From contig CAYNIU010000032.1 in assembly GCA_964397365.1 (NCBI GenBank), positions 1 to 21,561 on the forward strand: a stretch of 21,561 nt of DNA. The letters are read 5' to 3'. The notes under the pieces are model-generated. The model did not search any database and was not told where the DNA came from. It saw nothing but the letters and a program-made list of their open reading frames with translations. This DNA is from Methylomarinum sp964397365. GTDB taxonomy: Bacteria > Pseudomonadota > Gammaproteobacteria > Methylococcales > Methylomonadaceae. A program made the position numbers and the translations under genes. Shown piece after piece: positions 1 to 6,517 of the stretch (positions are counted from its first letter, which is position 1; every line of letters starts with the position of its first letter).

Positions 1-212
1 AAAGTGATTGAAACGATTGGCGCTACAGTTACCCATAAACGTCTATCTTTCCAGTCAGCCCAGAAATCCCAGTCACCGCCAGTCAACATATAGTGAATAT
101 GATATCCACCCAGAACAGCAGTAAATAATGTAAAAAGAATCATCCAGTCAAACGTACGAGAAACTTGAACCGCTTCCGCACGAGAGCGTACAGCTGATTG
201 AGATGCGCTCAT
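1..212 (-). CDS. pmoA: Particulate methane monooxygenase subunit A, N-terminal 70 codons (partial)
   Basis: The gene starts with ATG at 212 and runs off the left edge. It is preceded by a strong Shine-Dalgarno (AGGAGGT) and the same TTTTAGGAGGTA block that precedes pmoC. The visible protein opens with MSASQSAVRSRAEAVQVSRT, then a first hydrophobic segment (about residues 23-40), then GGDWDFWADWKDRRLWVTV. The GDWDFW-DWKDRR-WVTV pattern is characteristic of PmoA in the copper membrane monooxygenase family (PmoA/AmoA/PxmA). PmoA is an integral membrane subunit of pMMO, which oxidises methane to methanol in the intracytoplasmic membranes. The C-then-A order supports a canonical pmoCAB operon, because pxm operons run A-B-C. 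pmoB is expected just outside the window. PmoA is preferred over AmoA from the N-terminus and the heterotrophic-type gene context; the short visible part leaves PxmA not formally excluded. Confidence 0.93.
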   Translation of the reverse strand, partial: MSASQSAVRSRAEAVQVSRTFDWMILFTLFTAVLGGYHIHYMLTGGDWDFWADWKDRRLWVTVAPIVSIT

Positions 213-267
213 TAGCTTACCTCCTAAAAATTAAAATTATATTTTTTATTTACTACCTCTTCTTAAA

Positions 268-297
268 TCATTCCGCCCCTACAACAGGGCGGAATGA
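268..297 (-). other. Intercistronic stem-loop between pmoC and pmoA
   Basis: A perfect 11-bp inverted repeat (TCATTCCGCCC at 268-278 with GGGCGGAATGA at 287-297) encloses an 8-nt loop. It lies 39 nt downstream of the pmoC stop and 56 nt upstream of the pmoA start. In the pmo direction it is not followed by a U-run, so it does not look like a complete intrinsic terminator. A processing or mRNA-stabilising hairpin that protects the pmoC 3' end, or a leaky attenuator, fits better. This role is inferred. Confidence 0.7.
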
Positions 298-335
298 CCG
301 GAGATAGTATTTATTACTTCAAAAATCTATAGCAA

Positions 336-1088
336 TTAAGCCAGATCTTTTTTCAGTAATTTTGTAATTGCCATTACTTCTGTGTTCACAACACCCATAA
401 TAGCCAGAGCCGCCCATCCAAAGAATACGAAACCGTAATGCAGTGGAGCAACGAACAACTCTTCCATAAACCAGAAAGTGTGACCCCATTCGTTCAGACC
501 AACATTTGGCAGAATCATGAAAGGACCAATAACTGCGATCATATACATCAGGTGTAAACCTTCGTGATATGTAGGCAGTCTGGTTTTAGCATACAAGAAA
601 GCTGATACACCAGTGATGATGTAAATTGGATATGACAGATAGAACTCAATGATATGACTTGGAGTGAAGTCAGTATCACGAACAATTGTTTGATGCCATG
701 TACCGTCTTGCTCTGTGAAGTAAGAAGCTCCCCAGTAAATAGCCCAGCCGTACATTACCAACCATGTCCAGTGAGTGAAATGTCTTCTCAGCTCTTCGCG
801 AGGAGTAATTGACATAACCTTACGATCACGTGATTTCCAGATGTAACCCCAAAGAGCCGCTGAAATAACAACTTCCAGAACCAACTCAATGTACAACATA
901 TTCATCCAATATGTTTCGAACTCAGGCGCGAATGAATCCAGACCTGCAGACCATCCATATACACCTTCGTACCAACGAATGAATGAATAGAAAACCAGAT
1001 ACAGCATAAATCCTGCGATCAGGTTCGTTTTATTTAATAGCGGTGCTTCCGCAGCATCAGCCTTAACTGACTCAGTTGTAGCAGCCAT
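336..1088 (-). CDS. pmoC: Particulate methane monooxygenase subunit C
   Basis: This 250-aa polytopic membrane protein is full length for PmoC. It is a subunit of the copper-dependent pMMO that oxidises methane to methanol. Hydrophobic segments alternate with loops (for example about 22-37, 63-83, 107-122, 147-166, 181-197 and 215-233). With an offset of 28 to Methylococcus capsulatus (Bath) numbering, the published CuC ligands Asp156/His160/His173 fall on D128, H132 and H145. The CuD ligands Asn227/His231/His245 fall on N199, H203 and H217. All six are present, so the enzyme should be copper-competent. The motifs DTDFTPSHIIEFY and NVGLNEWGHTFWFMEELF are typical. The start ATG has an ideal RBS (AGGAGGT, 6 nt upstream). 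It is followed by an intercistronic hairpin and pmoA. AmoC is less likely given the methanotroph-type PmoA start. Confidence 0.97.
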   Translation of the reverse strand: MAATTESVKADAAEAPLLNKTNLIAGFMLYLVFYSFIRWYEGVYGWSAGLDSFAPEFETYWMNMLYIELVLEVVISAALWGYIWKSRDRKVMSITPREELRRHFTHWTWLVMYGWAIYWGASYFTEQDGTWHQTIVRDTDFTPSHIIEFYLSYPIYIITGVSAFLYAKTRLPTYHEGLHLMYMIAVIGPFMILPNVGLNEWGHTFWFMEELFVAPLHYGFVFFGWAALAIMGVVNTEVMAITKLLKKDLA

Positions 1089-1103
1089 TTCTACCTCCTA
1101 AAA

Positions 1104-1129
1104 GATTATATAATCCCCGGTTAACCGGG
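1104..1129 (-). promoter_or_regulatory. Two abutting perfect palindromes in the pmoC 5' leader
   Basis: GATTATATAATC (1104-1115, 12 bp) is directly followed by CCCGGTTAACCGGG (1116-1129, 14 bp). Both are perfect palindromes, and they lie immediately upstream of the pmoC Shine-Dalgarno. In DNA they could be a protein-binding site. In RNA each could only fold as a tight or intermolecular duplex. The AT-rich palindrome also contains TATAAT, but no acceptable -35 lies 15-18 nt upstream of it. A regulatory role is inferred from position only. Confidence 0.45.
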
Positions 1130-1209
1130 AGTTCTTGTTTCTTCCTTTTTCAATCTCCGCCATCAAAAATTTGTTAGCGAAGTCAGCTTGCTCCATAAGC
1201 TTGTTTGGG

Positions 1210-1237
1210 AGTTTACCAGCTCGGTAAACTATGTCAA
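1210..1237 (-). promoter_or_regulatory. Candidate sigma-70 promoter of pmoCAB with internal dyad
   Basis: On the minus strand there is a perfect -35 box TTGACA (1232-1237), a 16-nt spacer, and TAAACT (1210-1215, 4 of 6 consensus) as the -10. This would start transcription near 1203 and give a leader of about 115 nt. A 7-bp inverted repeat, GTTTACC-AGCTC-GGTAAAC (1211-1229), lies within the spacer and overlaps the -10, where a repressor operator would sit. pmo operons of type I methanotrophs are known to use sigma-70-type promoters upstream of pmoC. The boxes are visible; the use of this site is inferred. Confidence 0.55.
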
Positions 1238-1333
1238 GAGAATGAATCTATTTTTATAACTCTGATTTCATATACTCTATAAACAACGGATTAGTTTCCT
1301 CTTCAAATATTAGTTTTGGTACAATGGAGTGAT

Positions 1334-1364
1334 ATGTCCAGTCATATTATTGTTGTCTGGACAT
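1334..1364 (+). promoter_or_regulatory. Inverted repeat in the leader of the divergent gene
   Basis: ATGTCCAG (1334-1341) and CTGGACAT (1357-1364) form a perfect 8-bp inverted repeat with a 15-nt spacer. It lies 57 nt upstream of the ATG at 1421. A TACAAT at 1320-1325 could be a plus-strand -10, which would place the repeat in the transcribed leader, but no convincing -35 is visible. It may be an operator (half-site centres 23 bp apart, about two helical turns) or an RNA hairpin. The rest of 1130-1420 is AT-rich and shows no gene. Confidence 0.35.
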
Positions 1365-1420
1365 CAACCCGCACTTAATCAGCTTTATTCATTAAACTCT
1401 TGTTTTCCTTATATTCCAAC

Positions 1421-1867
1421 ATGAAATTCAATTCCAAACTTATTTTATTCGTTCTCTGCCTGGTCGGCTTGATTGCTCTTCAGGTAAAAGTCATTATGCC
1501 TGTCGTATATGATGTCGTTTCTTCAGACTTGTTTCTTGAAAACAATGAAAGCGATGCCGTTCTTGAATCCATGTCTGATCAAATGCTTGGCCACGCTTTT
1601 GATCAATGTAACAATTACATTGCAAATGACCTGGATCCCGATGAAATAACGGCCACCTTTGTCAACGAACCAACTAATGCTTGGGAGATTGAAGCCGGAC
1701 AATATGTCATTACCGCGGATATTGATCTGATACCTTCTGATGCACCGGCATTCACCCGACGCTATGTCTGCCGGATCGAATACACTAGCGACAGCCCGGA
1801 ACTTACAGAAATAACGAACGCCGATAATTGGTCAGTTGACGGTTTAAGTGGACTTGATGACATCTAG
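1421..1867 (+). CDS. Hypothetical small secreted or membrane-anchored acidic protein
   Basis: This protein (148 aa from the ATG at 1421) is not recognised. It starts MKFNSK followed by one hydrophobic stretch (about residues 7-21), which could be an uncleaved anchor or signal peptide. The rest is strongly acidic and polar, so a periplasmic location is likely. Two cysteines (C63 and C117) in the exported part could form a disulphide. The C-terminal half alternates hydrophobic and polar residues (AGQYVITADIDL, RRYVCRIEY), suggesting a small beta-rich domain. A TTG at 1400 in the same frame is possible, but the ATG directly precedes the basic n-region and fits better. No clear Shine-Dalgarno is visible. 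It is divergent from pmoCAB, sharing its upstream region, and convergent with ald. Open over its whole length with ordinary codon use, so probably a real gene; function unknown. Confidence 0.6.
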   Translation: MKFNSKLILFVLCLVGLIALQVKVIMPVVYDVVSSDLFLENNESDAVLESMSDQMLGHAFDQCNNYIANDLDPDEITATFVNEPTNAWEIEAGQYVITADIDLIPSDAPAFTRRYVCRIEYTSDSPELTEITNADNWSVDGLSGLDDI

Positions 1868-1989
1868 TGGACTGTCGGATTACGGCTGATACTACTGCAA
1901 CTGCGGGAAATCGGCATTTGAAAGATGACGCCGTCCCCACTATAAAAGCGACCATCTACATCCATTTCTTACAATAACATGACCTAAAT

Positions 1990-2033
1990 CGCTGACACCT
2001 GCAATCATAAATATACGATTGCAGGTGTCAGCG
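1990..2033 (-). terminator. 17-bp perfect stem-loop downstream of ald
   Basis: A perfect 17-bp inverted repeat (1990-2006 with 2017-2033) has a 10-nt AT-rich loop. It begins 13 nt after the ald stop and also lies downstream of the convergent gene ending at 1867. Neither strand has a U-run directly after the stem. It could be a bidirectional terminator, an mRNA 3'-end protector, or a member of a dispersed intergenic repeat family. The fold is certain from sequence; the terminator role is inferred. Confidence 0.55.
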
Positions 2034-2046
2034 AACATCTGAACAC

Positions 2047-3162
2047 TTACATCAAATCTTTTATATTCTGATATGTGTCACTCATCTCCAAATCAAACGC
2101 AACCTTTTTATAGGTAATATACCCACGATAAGTGTTAACTGCTTTAGCCAACCAAGGGGTATCAACCAATGCTTCAACGCCATTTTCCGCAATCATCTCT
2201 ATATAAGCGATAGAGACCTCGCCTAATGCGATTGTCGCTGTTCTTGGAAATGCCCCCGGCATATTTGTTACGCAATAATGAAGTACGCCATATTTCAAAT
2301 AAACAGGATCCGAATGAGTAGTGGGCCGGGATGTTTCAAAACAGCCTCCCTGATCAATACTGACATCAACAACCACCGAACCGGGCAACATTGCGCTTAT
2401 CATTTCACAGGTCAAAACCTTTGGCGCCTTTGCTCCGTGACACAAAACCGCACCTATAACCAAATCGGCATCAGCAATATGTTGAAAAATATTATCCGCA
2501 TTAGATAAAAAAAACTGCGCCCCATGCCAGGACTCATCAGTCCTCAAAATTCTGAATCTATCTTCACTCAACCCGGCAATACAAACCTTAGTCCCCATGG
2601 CTACCGCAACTTTTGCCGCATGCAGCCCAACCACACCATCACCAATTATCACCACCTTACCTGAATTTTTTCCTAAAACAGTCGATAATTGCACGCCTCG
2701 ACCCTGATTAAAGCTTGCCAGATAATAGCTCCCCATCAAGGTTGCCATATTCCCAGCCACTGCGCTCATCGGCGCCAAAACAGGCAATCGTCCTTGCTGA
2801 TCCTCCAGCGTTTCATAAGCAATTGCCGTAACCTTTTTCTTCAGCAATTCTTCTGTTAACGTCCGCGTCACTCCAGCCAAATGAAAAAAGGTAAAAATTA
2901 TTTGTTTATCAAAAAACTGATACTCCGATTCTAAAGGCTCTTTGACCTTGACCACCATGTCAACAGCCCAGGCATCACTAGCAGCTGCAACTATGCCAGC
3001 GCCCACCTGTTGATATTGTTGATCCGAAAATCCAGAACCATTACCAGCCCCCGTTTCAACCACAACTCGATGCCCCAGACCAACCAAGCGCTCAGCACCT
3101 TCAGGCGTCATTGCTACCCGATTCTCTTTATCTTTGATTTCCTTAGGAACTCCGATAAGCAT
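2047..3162 (-). CDS. ald: Alanine dehydrogenase
   Basis: This 371-aa protein has the usual Ald length. It catalyses reversible NAD-dependent conversion of pyruvate and ammonia to L-alanine in the cytoplasm. The N-terminal start MLIGVPKEIKDKENRVAMTP is diagnostic. R15, K74, H94 and D270 correspond to the substrate-binding and catalytic Arg/Lys/His/Asp of characterised Ald. The Rossmann glycine motif is GDGVVG (174-179), with Asp at its second position. VDVSIDQGG (265-273) and TTHSDP (281-286) are conserved. One small departure is CHGAKAPK (241-248), where the family usually has a proline before GAKAPK. It is the last gene of a minus-strand operon, 3 nt after glucokinase. In methanotrophs Ald can assimilate ammonia or dispose of pyruvate as alanine; which applies here is not shown. 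Confidence 0.95.
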   Translation of the reverse strand: MLIGVPKEIKDKENRVAMTPEGAERLVGLGHRVVVETGAGNGSGFSDQQYQQVGAGIVAAASDAWAVDMVVKVKEPLESEYQFFDKQIIFTFFHLAGVTRTLTEELLKKKVTAIAYETLEDQQGRLPVLAPMSAVAGNMATLMGSYYLASFNQGRGVQLSTVLGKNSGKVVIIGDGVVGLHAAKVAVAMGTKVCIAGLSEDRFRILRTDESWHGAQFFLSNADNIFQHIADADLVIGAVLCHGAKAPKVLTCEMISAMLPGSVVVDVSIDQGGCFETSRPTTHSDPVYLKYGVLHYCVTNMPGAFPRTATIALGEVSIAYIEMIAENGVEALVDTPWLAKAVNTYRGYITYKKVAFDLEMSDTYQNIKDLM

Positions 3163-3165
3163 AGC

Positions 3166-4143
3166 TTATGCCTTTAGTTTTCTGGCATATTCAGCGGCAC
3201 CAATAAGCGCCGCCTCATAATTGATACAAACTTTTACTGAAATATTTTGTAACATCTGCCGATACCTCCCTTTATTCAAAAACGCATGCATAAAATCACC
3301 CTGCCTCAGCAACGGTAAATTTTTGGCCGCGACACCACCCGCCAAGACAACCCCGCCATAAGACAGTGTTTTTAGTGCCAGATTACCGGCTTCAGCACCA
3401 TAAATCCGAGAAAATATCTGCATCGTTTTAGCGCACAACATATCCTCGCCAGATTGTGAACGGACACTGATAACCTCCGCCTTATCCCGCCCTGACATCA
3501 CGCGTTCCGTTTCTGTATTCACAGGCAAAAAGTCAATACTTTTCAGAAAATCGTAAATATTTGCCACGCCCACCCCCGAAACAACCCGCTCATAACTCAC
3601 ATGACCGTCATATTTTTTCATCAGGTAACGCAACAATTCAATTTCCAGCTCTTCAACTGGCGCAAAATCAGCATGACCACCTTCCGTAGACATTACATGA
3701 TTTTTAAAGCCATCCCAACAAATGACAGCTTCTCCCAGACCGGTACCAGCAGCCAATACTGCCATATTACCCTTGTTAACACCCGCCTCGGCATTCAGTT
3801 CGACAAAATCCTGTTCCGGCAAATTTAATATGCCCCACGACGTTGCTTGTAAATCATTTAATAAATTTACATTTTCAACATTTGCAATCATCGCAATATT
3901 TTGCTTTCGCAAATGCCAGGGTAAATTTGTCGCATTACAGTCGCCATTTATTATGGGGCCGGCAACGCCCAAACAGACACTTTGCAAATCAATTACTGAT
4001 TCACTTTGCAGAAACTCCCGTAACAAATCATCAAATGTTTCAAATTTGCCACTAACAAACTGTCGTTTTACTACACAACCCCCTGATAACTCAAATAATG
4101 CCAACAGGGTTTTGGTGCCACCAATATCCCCTGCCAGAATCAC
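3166..4143 (-). CDS. glk: Glucokinase (Glk family)
   Basis: The enzyme transfers phosphate from ATP to glucose in the cytoplasm. The 325-aa length matches the E. coli-type Glk family rather than ROK kinases: the family signatures are present and no ROK cysteine motif is visible. Visible motifs are GDIGGTKT (5-12, phosphate binding), NDLQATSWG (96-104, with the catalytic Asp at 97), AAGTGLGEA (131-139) and TEGGHADFAP (153-162, with E154 and H157 as sugar contacts). The start is GTG at 4143, which overlaps the stop of the upstream DUF411 gene as GTGA. This indicates translational coupling. It is followed 3 nt later by ald. A methanotroph does not need external glucose, so the likely substrate is glucose freed from stored glycogen or sucrose; this is an inference. 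Confidence 0.93.
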   Translation of the reverse strand: MILAGDIGGTKTLLALFELSGGCVVKRQFVSGKFETFDDLLREFLQSESVIDLQSVCLGVAGPIINGDCNATNLPWHLRKQNIAMIANVENVNLLNDLQATSWGILNLPEQDFVELNAEAGVNKGNMAVLAAGTGLGEAVICWDGFKNHVMSTEGGHADFAPVEELEIELLRYLMKKYDGHVSYERVVSGVGVANIYDFLKSIDFLPVNTETERVMSGRDKAEVISVRSQSGEDMLCAKTMQIFSRIYGAEAGNLALKTLSYGGVVLAGGVAAKNLPLLRQGDFMHAFLNKGRYRQMLQNISVKVCINYEAALIGAAEYARKLKA

Positions 4144-4610
4144 AAATCACCCTTATAGTCACTGAATACCTTATGACTACCTTCTTTATCAAAAGAAACA
4201 ACCTGGTAAGCATCTTTTCTGCCCCCCATCTCCATTCCCGGCGTCCCTCCCGGCATTCCCGGAACAGCTACCCCACTGATTTGAGGTTTGATTTTCAACA
4301 ACTTCCTGATATCTCCAGCCGGCACATGCCCTTCGATTATATAACCATCCACTATTGCCGTGTGACATGAAGCCAAATTCCGGGGCACCCCATATTTTTC
4401 TTTAACGGCTTGCATATCATCCCTGACAACATCTTTTATTTTAAAGTGATTCCCTTGCAAATGTTTAACCCATTTGCCACAACAACCACAAGTCGGGCTT
4501 CTGTAAACTACAATTTCGATTGGCGCATCCTTACCCCCCTCAACTTCTGCGACAACTCCGAAACTGACTACCAACAAACTAAAAATAAAACTGATTTTAA
4601 ATATTTTCAT
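4140..4610 (-). CDS. DUF411 family periplasmic metal-binding-like protein
   Basis: This 156-aa protein has a signal peptide (residues 1-21, probable cleavage after VVA). The mature part is a DUF411 domain, with PTCGCCGKW (39-47) and SCHTA (81-85) as the hallmark Cys/His sites. It has a thioredoxin-like look, and relatives are often annotated as CopG-like metal-binding proteins in copper-resistance clusters. A Met/Gly/Pro-rich stretch near the end (117-130, with M119, M126 and M128) could add copper ligands. The ATG at 4610 is preferred to the one at 4616, because AAGG lies 7 nt before the former but only 1 nt before the latter. It is the first gene of the operon with glk and ald, overlapping glk by 4 nt. 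Copper handling is plausible in a pMMO organism, but no copper exporter or regulator is adjacent. Confidence 0.85.
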   Translation of the reverse strand: MKIFKISFIFSLLVVSFGVVAEVEGGKDAPIEIVVYRSPTCGCCGKWVKHLQGNHFKIKDVVRDDMQAVKEKYGVPRNLASCHTAIVDGYIIEGHVPAGDIRKLLKIKPQISGVAVPGMPGGTPGMEMGGRKDAYQVVSFDKEGSHKVFSDYKGDL

Positions 4611-4929
4611 TACCATACCTTTTCATTTTTCCATGCAGTGTTGCCTTGATTGTACCGCCGCCCACATGCTTACGGCATTCGCACAACATATAACCGGCCA
4701 AACGACCATCACTGATTTTCAATGGCTGCCAAAACCGTCAATATCAGCTTGGCATTATCCTAGAAAAATCAATTGTACGCTAAAATTTTACACCAATTTA
4801 TAACTGGGAATGCCTTAAAAACGCCAATATTGCATGGCTATCAGGTCTATGTTGTTTGATTATTTATTCATCTATTATTAAGCTTATATCGTTTATGATT
4901 TTCTCATCTTGATACCCTGGAGATTTCCT
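4611..4929. other. Divergent intergenic region (DUF411 operon / OmpA-like lipoprotein)
   Basis: This stretch of about 320 nt separates two divergent genes and should hold both promoters. A 6-bp inverted repeat, TGCCAA...TTGGCA (4727-4732 and 4749-4754), is present. The 110 nt before the lipoprotein gene are very AT-rich. I found no pair of -35 and -10 boxes with acceptable spacing that I would defend on either strand, and no small open reading frame with a start signal. Confidence 0.4.
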
Positions 4930-5568
4930 ATGAAAAAAACAACAGCCCTCCTGTTTGCAACAATGTCAATTGCAGGCTGTTCTATCGACCCTTATACCGG
5001 CGAACAAAAAGTCTCCAATACCGGCTGGGGCGCTGGCGCTGGCGCCGCTATCGGCGCCGCCAGCGGCGCCCTGATTGGTGGTGATGCAAAAGGGGCGCTG
5101 ATTGGTGCGGCGGCCGGAGCGACTTTGGGCAGTGGAATCGGCTATTACATGGATCGTCAGGAAGCACAGTTAAGGGCTCGCCTGGAAGGCACCGGTGTCA
5201 GAGTTCAACGCCAGGGCGACAATCTGAAACTGATTATGCCGGGCAACATTACTTTTGCTACAGACTCGGCAAATATTAGTCCCAGTTTTTACCCTGTCCT
5301 GAATTCGGTCGCCATCATACTGAACGAATTTGATAATACTAGCATTAATATATCGGGATATACTGACTCCACTGGTAGCGATATGCACAACCAGAAGCTC
5401 TCCGAGCACCGCGCCAACAGTGTCGCCAGTTATCTGGTCAGATCCCGGGTTCATCATGGCCGAATTCAGGCCCGAGGATTTGGAGAGCGCTACCCTGTCG
5501 CATCAAATGAAACAGCCATAGGCCGCGCCCAAAATCGCCGCGTAGAGATCAGCATTCGCCCCAGATAA
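4930..5568 (+). CDS. OmpA-family outer-membrane lipoprotein with glycine zipper
   Basis: This 212-aa protein starts at the ATG at 4930, which has GGAG 9 nt upstream; an in-frame upstream start at 4909 lacks this and would spoil the signal peptide. The lipobox is IAGC with lipidated C17, and Ser at +2 predicts the outer membrane. Residues about 32-75 form a Gly/Ala-rich glycine-zipper segment (GAGAGAAIGAASGALIGG) that can insert into membranes. Residues about 95-212 are an OmpA C-terminal peptidoglycan-binding domain, with GYTDSTGSDMHNQKLSEHRA carrying the expected TD and LSxxRA positions and NRRVEI near the end. The architecture resembles E. coli YiaD. It probably links the outer membrane to the cell wall. 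It stands alone, between divergent and convergent neighbours, with a weak terminator-like hairpin behind it. Confidence 0.92.
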   Translation: MKKTTALLFATMSIAGCSIDPYTGEQKVSNTGWGAGAGAAIGAASGALIGGDAKGALIGAAAGATLGSGIGYYMDRQEAQLRARLEGTGVRVQRQGDNLKLIMPGNITFATDSANISPSFYPVLNSVAIILNEFDNTSINISGYTDSTGSDMHNQKLSEHRANSVASYLVRSRVHHGRIQARGFGERYPVASNETAIGRAQNRRVEISIRPR

Positions 5569-5601
5569 GAGAGACCATAAAAGACATGGATTAAAATTGT
5601 C

Positions 5602-5625
5602 AAGGCGTGATCTTAAACGCCTTTT
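5602..5625 (+). terminator. Probable terminator after the OmpA-like lipoprotein gene
   Basis: AAGGCGT (5602-5608) pairs with ACGCCTT (5617-5623) around an 8-nt loop, and the stem runs into a short T-tract (TTTT from 5622). It sits between two convergent genes and may serve both, since the minus strand also carries a complementary stem. The stem and U-run are short, so efficiency may be modest. Confidence 0.5.
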
Positions 5626-5636
5626 CGATTTCCGTC

Positions 5637-6425
5637 TTAAAGCATCATCTTAACGGCTAAAATAAACAACATAATTGAAAAATAGCGTTTCAGTTCTTGA
5701 GCGGGAAGGTGATGAGCTAACTTTGCCCCGTAGGGTGCGGTAAGGACACTTAATGAAACCACTCCTAAAAAGGCAGGAACATACACATAGCCAACACTGC
5801 CATCGGGTAAACCGGCAACATTCCAGCCAAGCAAAGCGTAACTAAAAGCACCAGCCAATGCAATCGGCAAACCGCAGGCGCTTGATACCGCAACGGCGTT
5901 TTTCATTTGCAATTTTTGACCAACCAAATAAGGTACTGTCAGCGTTCCCCCGCCAATCCCCAACAAACTGGAAATTCCCCCGATCAGCGTACTGGCAATA
6001 TAATCCTGCCATGCCTCTTGTTTTTTTAATACCAATACCGGCTTTAACTGCAATGCCATACTGCTACCGACATAACACAAATAAGCAATAAACAACCACC
6101 GTAAACTGTCGGCACTGATCTTATCAGCAAACATGGCTCCAAACACTGCACCAACAACAATACCTGGAAACAGGCGTAAGAATTTACACCAAATAACCGC
6201 CCCAAGTTGATGATGCGCCTTCACTGAAGCCATAGCTGTCGGCACAATTGTTGCTAGAGATGTTGCCACAGCCATAATCATTCTCAAATCGGGGTTGAAA
6301 TGCTGCCAATCAAACATCCAGACCAAAACCGGTACAATCACCAGGCCTCCGCCTAATCCAAATAATCCTGCCAGCACACCAGCTACAGCTCCAAGCAACA
6401 GACTCATTAAAAAAATCTCTATCAT
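5637..6425 (-). CDS. TauE/SafE (TSUP) family permease
   Basis: This 262-aa integral membrane protein has the two-fold internal repeat of the TSUP family (formerly DUF81). The first copy opens with GVLAGLFGLGGGLVIVP (about 16-32) and the second with SSLLGIGGGTLTVPYLV (about 151-167). Each is followed by further hydrophobic segments, about eight in all. Family members export sulfite, sulfoacetate or other small organic anions, or act in sulfur-compound uptake; the substrate cannot be read from sequence. No sulfur-metabolism gene is adjacent, so context gives no help. It is divergent from cca with 92 nt between them and convergent with the OmpA-like lipoprotein gene. Confidence 0.88.
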   Translation of the reverse strand: MIEIFLMSLLLGAVAGVLAGLFGLGGGLVIVPVLVWMFDWQHFNPDLRMIMAVATSLATIVPTAMASVKAHHQLGAVIWCKFLRLFPGIVVGAVFGAMFADKISADSLRWLFIAYLCYVGSSMALQLKPVLVLKKQEAWQDYIASTLIGGISSLLGIGGGTLTVPYLVGQKLQMKNAVAVSSACGLPIALAGAFSYALLGWNVAGLPDGSVGYVYVPAFLGVVSLSVLTAPYGAKLAHHLPAQELKRYFSIMLFILAVKMML

Positions 6426-6451
6426 TATCTTTTCCCTAATTTACAAAATTT

Positions 6452-6479
6452 CCGACAAATTCTCTATGTCATTTATACT
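6452..6479 (+). promoter_or_regulatory. Candidate promoter of cca
   Basis: TATACT (6474-6479, 5 of 6 consensus) lies 38 nt before the cca start, and CCGACA (6452-6457, 4 of 6) lies 16 nt upstream of it. Transcription would begin near 6486, giving a leader of about 32 nt. No clear Shine-Dalgarno precedes the cca ATG, so initiation may be weak. This fits a constitutive housekeeping enzyme, but the call rests on box matching only. Confidence 0.4.
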
Positions 6480-6517
6480 ATGCCTTAATTCAGGCTCTCG
6501 CAAAATATCTTCAGCCC

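Noticed and set aside
1104..1115. TATAAT within GATTATATAATC as the pmoC -10
   Set aside because: No acceptable -35 lies 15-18 nt upstream, and the start would leave almost no room before the ribosome-binding site; the TTGACA promoter upstream is better.
3722..4165. 147-codon open frame on the plus strand
   Set aside because: It is antisense to glucokinase, with no start signal, and its protein looks like random translation rich in Ser, Pro, Asn and Phe.
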